DNA of 47,682 nt, taken from NCBI GenBank assembly GCA_024280145.1, contig JAJRQR010000187.1, positions 1 to 47,682 of the forward strand, in the 5' to 3' direction. Every line of letters starts with the position of its first letter. Position 1 is the first letter of the stretch. Of this stretch, positions 17,939 through 25,828 are shown piece after piece. The notes beneath the pieces were generated by a model that saw only the letters and a program-made list of their open reading frames with translations, was not told where the DNA came from and searched no databases. The position numbers and the translations under genes are program-made. Source of the stretch: Bacteroidota bacterium. Lineage in GTDB: Bacteria > Bacteroidota > Bacteroidia > Flavobacteriales > Flavobacteriaceae.

Positions 17939-18883
17939 ATGCAAATAATAAAAGCAATTTTTACTGATTTTGATATATACAATGCTACCGTAGAAGATTG
18001 GCAATTACATTATAATGTTTTAAGTAAAAGTGATTTTAAAGCCGATTTAAATATGTTTACGGACACACTTTTTGCATTGAGTCGAGTTTCATTACAAGGT
18101 AAGTTGGTTCATTCTGGAAAAACACCAATTGGCTTTAGATCTATTGTAATCCCAATAAACTATGAAGATAAATTTATTTGGTATAATAAGGGCTCGGGAG
18201 GAAATGAATTGCTCATTTTTAATAAACAATGCGATCTTGACGCTATAACTTTTAACGATTTTGATGCTTATGTGATTTCAATAGAAGAAGAATTATTAAA
18301 AAATATCACCACAGATTTAAATTATAATAATTGTAAAAATATTTTTGTTGATGCTGAACAAGAGCTGCATTTAACTAAAGAATTTTTATCTGAATTTCAT
18401 GAATTAGCAGATTGGTTTTTAAATGAATATATAATAGATATTAACTTCACCGTAAATGACCTAAAAAAACATGAAAAATTAGTACAAACTCTTATTTATA
18501 AAGTACTTGGTTATATTGAAAAAGCACCAAAAAAGAAGCCAGTAAAGAGTAAACATAAAAAATAAATTGCGTTAAAAGAAGCGATAGAAATTATTCATAA
18601 AGATCAAGAAAATTTATATTCAATAAAGGAATTAAGTATTTTGACAAATGTGAGTGAACGTTCTCTTTTATATGCCTTTAAAGAAAAATACAAAGTATCA
18701 CCAAGTCAATTTATTAAAGCTTCACGGCTTAATAAAGTTAAGAATGAATTATTTGCGTTAAAGGATAAAAAACCATCCATTGCAAATATCGCTGGAAAAT
18801 ATCAATTTTGGCATATGGGTCAATTTGCAAAAGATTTTAAAGAGCAATTTGGAATACTTCCCTCAAAAATGGTAAATAAGTAA
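17939..18883 (+). pseudogene. AraC-family transcriptional regulator split by a TAA between its domains
   Basis: The first part (208 residues, to 18565) is the ligand-sensing half: FDIYNATVEDWQLHYNVLSKSDFKADLNMFTDTLFALSRVSLQGKLVHSGKTPIGFRSIVIPI, EutR/cupin-like in outline. After a TAA at 18563-18565 the same frame continues IALKEAIEIIHKDQENLYSIKELSILTNVSERSLLYAFKEKYKVSPSQFIKASRLNKVKNELF. The two helix-turn-helix units of the AraC DNA-binding domain then end at 18883. The joined length, about 314 residues, is normal. The stop falls in the Lys-rich linker (PKKKPVKSKHKK), so it separates sensor from DNA-binding domain cleanly. A TTG at 18641 could start a shortened DNA-binding piece. The gene is divergent from the DUF1254 gene, suggesting it regulates that group. 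Confidence 0.85.
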
Positions 18884-18891
18884 AATGAAAA

Positions 18892-19851
18892 TTAATTTTT
18901 ATTAGCTGGTTGTTTTGAGGCCTTATTTTTACCAAACCATACAAAACTATAACCCAATAGTGCAGTGGTAAAATTTGCGCCAGAACCAGTATAAAGTCCA
19001 TTTGTTAATGCAAACTTAAGAGATCCAAGTTTGCCTATTTTATGGGAAGCTGTAAAACCATACCTAGAATTTTCCTGATTGTTGTCTTGCTCAATACCAT
19101 TTATAGAAGTTTCCCCATAAGCAACTTGACCAATAGAACCAGAAATCCAAAATTTTGGATTAAATAAATATGCTATATGTAATTGGGTGGTAAATAAAGG
19201 TTTTTGGGTTAGCATATTTACATTAAAAAACGATGAATTTTCTGTAAAAAACCAAGAGTCAACATGAAGCTCTAAAATTATTTTTTTTGCAGGTTGATAC
19301 GAAGCAGCAACTTTTAATTGGAATGCCCATCTATTCGCTCCCAGATTAATTAGTTTTGTATCGTCGTACCTTCCTAAAGGAGCTTTAACTTTAAATGCGG
19401 TACCTAATTTAAATTTTTTCACACCTCTTTGTGCAAACTCCTTTAAATTTAGAGCTTGATCTCCAATTAAAATAACAGAAACTCTAATAGTTGGATCTAT
19501 AAAGCCATTTTTATAAACAGTGGAATCTACCTGAGAAACTAAGGCATTAAGCTTTCCGAAAGCATAAGGCAAAACAACATCATATTTTGCAGGTTTATTA
19601 AATATTTTGAAGCTATGTCCGTAAAAAACAGCTATGGAATTTAATTTAGCATTTAATACCTCAATTTGTTGAGAGTTTAATAAAATATCGCCCGAAGAAT
19701 AGCCATAAACAATACCTGAGTAATTCGTTTTTAAAGGAACCGATGACAAAAAACGAGGTTCTAAATCTTGTGCATAACAATTTATACTTGCTATTGAAAA
19801 GTAACTAGAAACAATCGTAATTATAAAATATTTATATCTGGGAATTCTCAT
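18892..19851 (-). CDS. MetA-pathway-type (PF13557-like) outer-membrane protein, copy A
   Basis: A 319-residue outer-membrane barrel with an N-terminal hydrophobic export signal ending near CYA-QDLEPR. Family-type features: QDLEPRFLSSVPLKTNY, YDVVLPYAFGKLNALV, VKAPLGRYDDTKLINLGANRWAFQLKVAASYQ, LHVDSWFFTENSSFF, NSRYGFTASHKIGKLGSLKFALTNGLYTGSGANF and a final FVWF before a Lys-rich tail. PF13557 proteins are thought to pass hydrophobic molecules. It starts with ATG (MRIPRYKYF) and has a good promoter whose spacer carries the motif seen in the DUF1254/AraC intergenic region. It is a paralogue of the next gene and converges with the AraC-type gene. Confidence 0.82.
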   Translation of the reverse strand: MRIPRYKYFIITIVSSYFSIASINCYAQDLEPRFLSSVPLKTNYSGIVYGYSSGDILLNSQQIEVLNAKLNSIAVFYGHSFKIFNKPAKYDVVLPYAFGKLNALVSQVDSTVYKNGFIDPTIRVSVILIGDQALNLKEFAQRGVKKFKLGTAFKVKAPLGRYDDTKLINLGANRWAFQLKVAASYQPAKKIILELHVDSWFFTENSSFFNVNMLTQKPLFTTQLHIAYLFNPKFWISGSIGQVAYGETSINGIEQDNNQENSRYGFTASHKIGKLGSLKFALTNGLYTGSGANFTTALLGYSFVWFGKNKASKQPANKN

Positions 19852-19873
19852 TAAGTTTTAAAGACTATTCATA

Positions 19874-19905
19874 CAAATATAATTATTAAGATGAAATTAA
19901 GGCAA
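19874..19905 (-). promoter_or_regulatory. Promoter of barrel copy A, with shared motif in its spacer
   Basis: On the minus strand TTG (19905-19903), a 21-base spacer and TATATTTG (19881-19874) match the Bacteroidota promoter pattern, 22 bases before the start at 19851. The spacer contains TTAATTTCATCTTAA (complement of 19886-19900), identical to the motif at 17810-17824. A regulator bound there would sit between the -33 and -7 elements. Confidence 0.65.
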
Positions 19906-19955
19906 GATTGATGTAAAAGTATTACAGGCTCTAAAGAACAATAAACAGTGTATTA

Positions 19956-20900
19956 TTATTTCTGCTTCGGTTTATCAAACCAAACATAACTATAGTTGAA
20001 AATTAAAGTATTAAAATCGGCTCCAGCCCTTGTAGAAAATCCACTGGTAAAAGCTAATTTTAATCCACTATGCTTACTTATTTTATAAGCAACTGCTGCT
20101 CCAAAGCGGCTATTATTCTGTGGTATGTCTTGTAGAACGTCGTTGATTTCTAATTTCCCTCCAAATGTTTTTCCAGTTGAAATTGCTGCCCAAAACCCAG
20201 GTTTAAATACGTAAGCAAAATGAACTTGCACACCAAATAATGATTTTTGTTGTGTGGTGCTTTCGTCAAAGAAATTGGAGGTTTCAGTAAATAACCAAGA
20301 GTTTAAATGCGCTTCAACTATAAATTTTTTCTTTAAAGTATAGGAACCTCCAACTCCAGTCTGAAAAGACCATCTATTAGTTCCTACATTTAATAAATAA
20401 TCTGAATTATAAGAACCAATTGGAATTTTCACTCTAAAATTAAGCCCTAATTTAAAGTTTCCGGATTCTTGTGTAAAATAATCTTGTGGCTTTGAGGGTT
20501 TTGTTCCTAAAAGTAAAACAGAAAACCGAAGCATTGGGTCTGCAAAACCATTTCGGTTAACTTTGGTATTTACACTATCTACAATAGCTTCGTATTTTCC
20601 TAAAGAGTAGGGGATTACAATATCAGCTTTTGCCAGTTTATTTAAGAATTTAAAACTTCGAACATACGCCACAACAAGGTTGTTTAAATTTGCATCAAGA
20701 TCTTCAATTGGTAAACTTGGGTCTATTAATATATTTCCTCCTGAATAACTGTAAGAAGCTATTAAAATATTGCCATTTATTGGCATGGAAGATAATAATC
20801 TGGGTTCTAAATCCTGGCTATGTAATGATGTAATAACAAAGCTGAGTCCAATAAAAATGATAATTTTAATTGTGAATAATGTATTTATTAATATTCTCAA
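19956..20900 (-). CDS. MetA-pathway-type (PF13557-like) outer-membrane protein, copy B
   Basis: A 314-residue paralogue of the preceding protein: QDLEPRLLSSMPINGNILIASYSYSGG, ADIVIPYSLGKYEAIVD, VKIPIGSYNSDYLLNVGTNRWSFQTGVGGSYT, LNSWLFTETSNFF, NNSRFGAAVAYKISKHSGLKLAFTSGFSTRAGADF and YSYVWF near the end. The signal peptide ends at about LHS-QDLEP. The best start is a TTG at 20900 (LRILINTLF), matching ATG-AGA-AT in copy A; no in-frame ATG lies upstream. The TTG sits inside a 24-base perfect palindrome. A -7 element lies at 20936-20929. Copies A and B are about 100 bases apart, a tandem pair. Confidence 0.8.
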   Translation of the reverse strand: MRILINTLFTIKIIIFIGLSFVITSLHSQDLEPRLLSSMPINGNILIASYSYSGGNILIDPSLPIEDLDANLNNLVVAYVRSFKFLNKLAKADIVIPYSLGKYEAIVDSVNTKVNRNGFADPMLRFSVLLLGTKPSKPQDYFTQESGNFKLGLNFRVKIPIGSYNSDYLLNVGTNRWSFQTGVGGSYTLKKKFIVEAHLNSWLFTETSNFFDESTTQQKSLFGVQVHFAYVFKPGFWAAISTGKTFGGKLEINDVLQDIPQNNSRFGAAVAYKISKHSGLKLAFTSGFSTRAGADFNTLIFNYSYVWFDKPKQK

Positions 20901-20913
20901 ATTTGAGAATATT
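20890..20913. repeat. 24-base perfect palindrome over the start codon
   Basis: The half AATATTCTCAAA is followed by its exact complement TTTGAGAATATT, with no loop, spanning the TTG start at 20900-20898. Perfect palindromes of this length are candidate sites for a dimeric regulator, or an RNA hairpin hiding the start codon. A -7 match TATATTTG is 16 bases upstream (minus strand 20936-20929), without a clear -33 TTG. Confidence 0.5.
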
Positions 20914-21038
20914 TCTAGTAATATATTACAAATATAAATTTTCTATTGTTTAAAAAGCCCTCGAGCATTAAAATAATAATTTGAGTTCGATAGTTCTAAA
21001 GCAGTGGGAAAAGTTGTTACTTAATAATTATATACAAA

Positions 21039-21066
21039 AAAAGATTGCCAATTAAGACAATCTTTT
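21039..21066 (-). terminator. Terminator after tRNA-Arg
   Basis: Arms AAAAGATTG (21039-21047) and CAATCTTTT (21058-21066) with a 10-base loop, followed on the minus strand by a T-run. It lies directly downstream of the tRNA-Arg gene. Confidence 0.75.
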
Positions 21067-21070
21067 TGAG

Positions 21071-21144
21071 TGAGCCCGACAGGATTCGAACCTGTGACCG
21101 CCTCCTTAGAAGGGAGGTGCTCTATCCAGCTGAGCTACGAGCCC
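21071..21144 (-). tRNA. tRNA-Arg (anticodon TCT)
   Basis: A 74-base cloverleaf on the minus strand: 5' GGGCTCG acceptor with wobble pairs to CGGGCTC, D-arm TAGCTCAGCTGGATAGAGC, anticodon stem CCTCC/GGAGG around loop CTTCTAA (anticodon TCT), T-arm ACAGGTTCGAATCCTGT, discriminator A, no encoded CCA. It stands alone with its own terminator. A short inverted repeat (GCAAAAA/TTTTTGC, 21150-21170) lies just upstream. Confidence 0.95.
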
Positions 21145-21217
21145 TCAATGCAAAAAACGATTCTTTTTGCGGGTGCGAATATACAAATTATATTAAATAA
21201 CAATATAATATTTACAA

Positions 21218-22096
21218 TTAAAAATTAGCATTTATTGTTAAAAGAGGGCCTTGAAAATTCATTGAGAATGATCCGTTCCATTTACTTTTATCAACTTTAG
21301 CTGAAAAATCAAAATATCTATATTTAAGACCTACACCAATGTTCTTATGAAATTGATAATTTACACCAGCTCCAAGGTTCCACATATTTCCAGAATATTC
21401 ACCTACAGATAATGCAAACCAATCTACTCTAGCTGCTAATAACCATTTATTATGAGGTGCGTAAAAGAACCAAGTGCCAATATTTGGTAAGGGAGCAACT
21501 ATATTAACAGAACTTCTTTCAAAACTCACATCAGCGCCTTCTCCAGTATCTTCGTTATTTATGTATGCTTCTCCTTCTATATAGGTTTTTATATCTAATG
21601 TATGTGCTCCTAATCCAACACCAAATTCGTATTTCTGACCTTTTGTGATGGTTCTTCCCACCATCACACGGTACATACTTAGATTCAACCCTAATTTTAC
21701 ACCCGCTCCTGCATTAAATATTTGATCTCCCCACTCAAAATTTTCATCAATACTTCTGCTAATACCGTTTTTGACTCTAAAATATTCAGAAGACAATGTC
21801 CACATTCTTGCAAACCGCCAATTAAAATTTAAAAATAATGTAATTTCATTATCATTAAAATCTGTCTTTTCACTAAAATCAATAATTTCATTTTCTGTAG
21901 AACCATTAACACCAATTCTTATACCTTTTGTTGAACTGTAAACTCCTGCGTAAAAAATAAATTTACTTGATAATAGCGGATGTTGTATACCTGTATCTGA
22001 TTTTAAATTCTTGTCAATATTATTATTTTGAGAAAAAAGCAGAGAATTAGTAAAAAGAATAACGACTATAAATAAAGTATATTTAGAGAGTTTCAT
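21218..22096 (-). CDS. Outer-membrane beta-barrel protein (OmpW/Omp-like), unassigned family
   Basis: A 292-residue protein with a signal peptide (MKLSKYTLFIVVILFTNSLLFSQ). It has an eight-strand barrel pattern: SKFIFYAGVYSSTKGIRIGVNG, EITLFLNFNWRFARMWTLSSEYFRV, AGAGVKLGLNLSMYRVMVGR, KYEFGVGLGAHTLDI, WLLAARVDWFALSVGEYSGNMWNLGAGVNYQFHKNIGVGLKYRYFDFSAKV, with a final LTINANF ending in Phe as expected for BAM substrates. It is leftward, just upstream of tRNA-Arg, and divergent from the second DUF4421 gene. A 14-base palindrome (TTTAGATATCTAAA, 22107-22120) lies ten bases before the start. The function is unknown. Confidence 0.75.
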   Translation of the reverse strand: MKLSKYTLFIVVILFTNSLLFSQNNNIDKNLKSDTGIQHPLLSSKFIFYAGVYSSTKGIRIGVNGSTENEIIDFSEKTDFNDNEITLFLNFNWRFARMWTLSSEYFRVKNGISRSIDENFEWGDQIFNAGAGVKLGLNLSMYRVMVGRTITKGQKYEFGVGLGAHTLDIKTYIEGEAYINNEDTGEGADVSFERSSVNIVAPLPNIGTWFFYAPHNKWLLAARVDWFALSVGEYSGNMWNLGAGVNYQFHKNIGVGLKYRYFDFSAKVDKSKWNGSFSMNFQGPLLTINANF

Positions 22097-22205
22097 TTGT
22101 TTTAGATTTAGATATCTAAAGTAAAGAAAAAATATGAAAAGAGATTTAAACCATTAATTAATTCAGAAATTAATAGTATTTTTATATTAAATCTTAAATA
22201 AAATT

Positions 22206-23194
22206 ATGAAGAAATTTCTACTTGTAATTATTGTATTCATACCACTAGTGTCTACTTCTCAAAAGAGTGATTCTATACCAGGTAATAATTATATAGAAGT
22301 TATGAATGATAAATTAAGTGTTAAAATTGATGTAGATAACGACATAGAAATTTTTACTGCTGAAGAAAACGGGATTGGTTTTAAAATAAAACCAAATATT
22401 GATTATCGTACTGAAGTATCGGTACATTACCGATTTATCTCGTTTAAATTAGGCTTCTCACCACATTTATTTACCAATTTTGATAATGAAAATAAAGGAA
22501 ATACTAAAGTGTTTAAATTTGAAACCGATTTTTATATCAAAAAATGGATACAGACTTTATCTTATTCTCAAACCAAAGGATATTACTCACCAGATTTTCC
22601 TGTTCCAGATGAGTATCCTGCTGATTTTCTAATTTTAGATCAACTAAAAGTTTATAATTTTAAAGGAATCACAAGATATCGTTTTAACCCAAATTATTCT
22701 ATTAAAGCGATTACAACTCAAACCGAAATACAAAAAAAAAGCGCAGGAACTTTTATGCCAAGCTTTACTCATAGCTATAATCATTTAAAAAATGGAGCAA
22801 CTAATCAGAAACTTAATACTTGGAATTTTATATTAAGTGCGGGGTATTTACATACGTTTGTAATAAATAAGAAGTTGTACGCTAGTATTGGTGGTTCGCC
22901 AGGAGCTGGTGTTGATTTCAATAAAATTATTGTAAATATAGATGGGGATAAAATAACGGATAACGATACTAATTATACCTTCAATTTTGATGGTCATTTA
23001 GGTTTGGGGTATAATTCAAACAGGTGGTTTGGTGGTGTTTTTTTAGATTACTTACCACAACCCGAAAAGAAACCACAATTGTTAATTACGATACCGTTAG
23101 AACACATTTTCAATTATTTATTGGGTACCGTTTTGGTGCCCCAAAGTTTTTAGAGAAACAAGCAGATTGGCTAGAGGAGAAGTCTCCTTTTTGA
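22206..23194 (+). pseudogene. DUF4421-like outer-membrane protein (copy 2) with a late frameshift
   Basis: Signal peptide MKKFLLVIIVFIPLVSTSQ, then a barrel pattern homologous to the protein at 8719-9801 (YRFISFKLGFSPHLF, TQTEIQKKSAGTFMPSFTHSYNHL, LYASIGGSPGAGVDF, GHLGLGYNSNRWFGGVFLDYL). The frame read from the start ends in an unrelated tail (LLITIPLEHIFNYLL) at 23153. Shifting by one base near 23055-23085 restores NYDTVRTHFQLFIGYRFGAPKFLEKQADWLEEKSPF with a stop at 23192-23194. That gives the same IGYRF-AP ending as copy 1, so a one-base deletion, perhaps in the AAA run of GAAAAGAAACC, is the simplest reading. Repaired length is about 330 residues. A terminator follows at 23221. Confidence 0.8.
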
Positions 23195-23220
23195 AAAACC
23201 AAATAGTGTAAAAATAAAAA

Positions 23221-23250
23221 AGCCTAACTTAATTAAAAGTTAGGCTTTTT
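23221..23250. terminator. Bidirectional terminator between copy 2 and tRNA genes
   Basis: A perfect 10-bp stem (AGCCTAACTT at 23221-23230, AAGTTAGGCT at 23237-23246) with a six-base loop, A-run to the left and T-run to the right. It ends the rightward DUF4421 transcript and the leftward tRNA-Ser/tRNA-Pro transcript. Confidence 0.85.
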
Positions 23251-23252
23251 TG

Positions 23253-23327
23253 TCGGGGTGGCAGGATTCGAACCTGCGGCCTCCACGTCCCAAACGTGGC
23301 GCGATAACCGGGCTACGCTACACCCCG
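23253..23327 (-). tRNA. tRNA-Pro (anticodon TGG)
   Basis: A 75-base cloverleaf on the minus strand: acceptor CGGGGTG/CACCCCG, D-arm TAGCGTAGCCCGGTTATCGCG, anticodon stem CCACG/CGTGG with loop TTTGGGA (anticodon TGG), T-arm GCAGGTTCGAATCCTGC, discriminator A, no encoded CCA. It is 39 bases downstream of tRNA-Ser and probably shares its transcript. Confidence 0.95.
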
Positions 23328-23366
23328 AGTAAGTTATCTGGAATTTTACTTCCTATTTCAATGATG

Positions 23367-23454
23367 CGGAGAGACAGGGATTCGAACCCTGGGTACCCTT
23401 TTGAGGTACGCTTATTTAGCAAACAAGTCCTTTCGGCCACTCAGGCATCTCTCC
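23367..23454 (-). tRNA. tRNA-Ser (anticodon GCT)
   Basis: An 88-base class II tRNA on the minus strand: acceptor GGAGAGA/TCTCTCC, anticodon stem CTTGT/ATAAG with loop TTGCTAA (anticodon GCT), a long variable arm (CGTACCTCAAAAGGGTACC), T-arm CAGGGTTCGAATCCCTG, discriminator G. It is the first of a Ser-Pro pair. Confidence 0.95.
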
Positions 23455-23490
23455 AATTTAAAAACAATTGGTTGTTATAAATTGCGAGTG

Positions 23491-23521
23491 CAAATTTACT
23501 TTAACAATTCGTATATGCCAA
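23491..23521 (-). promoter_or_regulatory. Promoter of the tRNA-Ser/tRNA-Pro pair
   Basis: Minus-strand TTG (23521-23519), a 20-base spacer and TAAATTTG (23498-23491), an exact Bacteroidota promoter pattern, lie 37 bases before the tRNA-Ser 5' end. Confidence 0.65.
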
Positions 23522-23565
23522 ACAAAAATGATGCTTTTTTTAATAAATTTTTAGTGAGTTTGTTT

Positions 23566-24738
23566 TCAGACTTTTGAACAGGCTAAAATAATTTTCTGAT
23601 CATTTTCTGAAGTAGTAAAAAACAAATAATCATCACCGCCATCGCTAATTTTAAACTTTCTTCTAATTTCCGAAACACTTTCGGGAAAGTTTCGAGTAGT
23701 GATATTTGCTTTATTAATTTGTAAAGATTTTTTGATTTCTTTTTTTGAATAGGGAATAGTTGCGTTTATAATAAATTTTCGTCCTGGAAAATTTACTGTT
23801 TTATCACTAGTAAACAGATGAGTGTTTTTATGAAGTTTTTGAACACTATACCTTTCAGAAATAAGATGAAATGCGCCACTTTTCAGTACGGCAGCATTGG
23901 GCTCGTATAGAAATTTTAAAGGACTAGAGAAATTTGATTGCGATTCGTCTCCCCAAACAAAGTCGAATTTTTCATTTAATGTTTTATTAAAGTTTATAGT
24001 TTTAATTTTGGGAGCTTTACTAAACCCTTTGTTAATTAGCCATAGCAACTCTTTTACTTCGTTGTTTATAGCGACTATATGTATTTCCGAAACATACTGC
24101 AGTTCATTTAAACCAACTGTAATATCCAGCATTGGCGAGGTTTTAAGAAGTAGATGCTTGCAGTTATTTAAAATTAAATTGAGGGTTTCTGGAACATTTG
24201 GCAAACAATCATTTAGTAAAAACACTTTACCCTTACGTTCATTTCGCCTTGAAGGATCTATATAAATAACGTCGTATTGTTTATTTTGAATTTGCTGTAA
24301 TCCATCTTCTGAAATGCATTGAATGTTTTTTCTTTGTAAAACTGAAAAATTATAAGAGGCTATTTCAGAAAGAGACTTATTGATTTCAAAATGGTATACT
24401 TCTTTAAATATTTCTGAAAAGTAATAGCTGTCAATTCCAAATCCTCCAGTTACATCTGCAATGGTTTTTCCGTTAATTATAGATGCTTTGTATTTGGCAG
24501 TTTTTTCAGAGGAGGTTTGCTATAAGTTAAGTTTTGGTGGATAGAAAATATTTTTAGTCAGAAACCAAGTAGGAAGTTTTTTTTCAATTTTTTTACGACT
24601 TTCAATCTGCTGAATAAGTTCTTGAACTCTAACTTCATCAAACGGACTTCCTGCAAAAGCAAGTTTTGAAATATCTCCATTGTAATTGATGATAAACTCC
24701 TGTATTTCCGAAGTTAATATATCTTTATTTAAACTGAT
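23566..24738 (-). pseudogene. THUMP-like class I methyltransferase with an in-frame TAG and no ATG start
   Basis: A SAM-dependent methyltransferase of a family common in flavobacteria. The N-terminal helical part (LNKDILTSEIQEFIINYNGDISKLAFAG...IESRKKIEKKLPTWF) is followed by the SAM site TIADVTGGFGIDSYYF, the catalytic-type motif YIDPSRR, and a C-terminal THUMP-like domain. Two lesions are seen: a TAG at 24520-24522 within YPPKLNL-QTSSEKTAKYKA, frame unchanged, and an ATC at 24738-24736 where an ATG (ATG-AGT-TTA-AAT) would be expected, directly after the permease stop codon. Glu (GAG) at the stop position would need one base change (inference). Repaired length is about 390 residues. It is the last gene of the tsaD operon. 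The substrate is unknown. Confidence 0.85.
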
Positions 24739-24739
24739 A

Positions 24740-25828
24740 CTAAAGATTTTTTGTAAGGCTTTGTACTATTTTATTTTCAGATAAAAACTCTTTTAAAATT
24801 ACTTTTATCGATGTGTATGCTGGCACAGCAACAATTAATCCAACCACGCCAAAAAGAACTCCTACCATTGAGATAACTAAGAAAATTTCAAGAGGATGCG
24901 ATTTCACACTTTTAGAAAAAATAACGGGTTGACTAAAGAAATTATCTACCAACTGGCCCATTAAAAAACCGATTAATACAAATATTGTTTTCGGTAGAAT
25001 TACGGTTTGAAAATCACTTCCTATAAAGCTTGTCATAGTTAAAAACACCATTAAAACTCCACCAATTAATGGACCAACGTAAGGTATTAGATTAAGTAAT
25101 GCACATAAAAAAGCAATTACAATGGCGTTATCAACACCAAAAATCAATAAAACAATCGTATAAATAATAAACAATATTAATATTTGGAATATAAGGCCGA
25201 CAAAGTATCTGGATAATAAATCTTTAATTTTATTCATTGATCGTTTGGAGCCTTCTTCTTTACGATCTGGCACTACACTTAGCACAACTTGTTCTAGCAA
25301 CTTGCTGTCTTTCAGTAAGAAAAACGATATAAATATGACCGAAAATAAAGCAATACTAAAGGTTCCGAGACCACTAAAAACCGAATTCAAAAAATCAGGA
25401 ATTATTGAATAATCAAATTTAGATAAAAAACTAGATTTAGAAATTGATGGATTAATATCTAAATTATTATTTGAAAAATAAGAAACTACTTTATGATTTA
25501 AATTTTCAATAGTTTGTTGTAACTCTTCAATATTTAATAGCGATAAATTATGTCCTTGTTCTACAACAAGAGGTATGAATAAGCTAATTAAACTAAAAAG
25601 TAATCCCATTAATAATACTATAGTTACCACTACTGCAAGGGTGTTTTTAAACTTTAATCGGTTTTTTAAAAAATCTACAATAGGCAAACCAATTAATGAA
25701 ATAATTGCTGCAACTACTACGTAAACGATTACAGATTGTATTTGATAAAGAAATAATAATAGGAATAAAACTCCTACTATACTTGCAACTGCACGTAAAA
25801 TTCCGTTTGAAATAATTTTTGAATCCAT
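24740..25828 (-). CDS. AI-2E/PerM-family permease
   Basis: A 362-residue integral membrane protein of the AI-2E transporter (PerM/TqsA) family. Hydrophobic helices lie at about 12-45, 60-80, 155-175, and 205-320 (ILILFIIYTIVLLIFGVDNAIVIAFLCALLNLIPYVGPLIGGVLMVF). The family signature NLIPYVGPLIGG is visible, plus a large extracytoplasmic segment between the second and third groups. Members export small molecules or act as Na+/H+ antiporters, so no substrate should be assumed. It starts directly at the TAA of the TrmH-like gene (TAA then ATG with no gap), so it is translationally coupled in the operon. Confidence 0.88.
   Translation of the reverse strand: MDSKIISNGILRAVASIVGVLFLLLFLYQIQSVIVYVVVAAIISLIGLPIVDFLKNRLKFKNTLAVVVTIVLLMGLLFSLISLFIPLVVEQGHNLSLLNIEELQQTIENLNHKVVSYFSNNNLDINPSISKSSFLSKFDYSIIPDFLNSVFSGLGTFSIALFSVIFISFFLLKDSKLLEQVVLSVVPDRKEEGSKRSMNKIKDLLSRYFVGLIFQILILFIIYTIVLLIFGVDNAIVIAFLCALLNLIPYVGPLIGGVLMVFLTMTSFIGSDFQTVILPKTIFVLIGFLMGQLVDNFFSQPVIFSKSVKSHPLEIFLVISMVGVLFGVVGLIVAVPAYTSIKVILKEFLSENKIVQSLTKNL

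Noticed and set aside
22107-22120. 14-base palindrome TTTAGATATCTAAA as an operator
   Set aside because: Short A/T-rich palindromes are common in such DNA, and no second copy or promoter element was found with it.
23250-23480. 76-residue open frame starting MSGWQDSNLRPPRP over the tRNA pair
   Set aside because: It is antisense to tRNA-Pro and tRNA-Ser; the peptide is the well-known false product of T-arm and anticodon sequences.
24520-24522. TAG as pyrrolysine codon in the methyltransferase
   Set aside because: The site is a conserved surface position before TSSE, not a catalytic one, and no pyrrolysine genes are seen; a base change is simpler.
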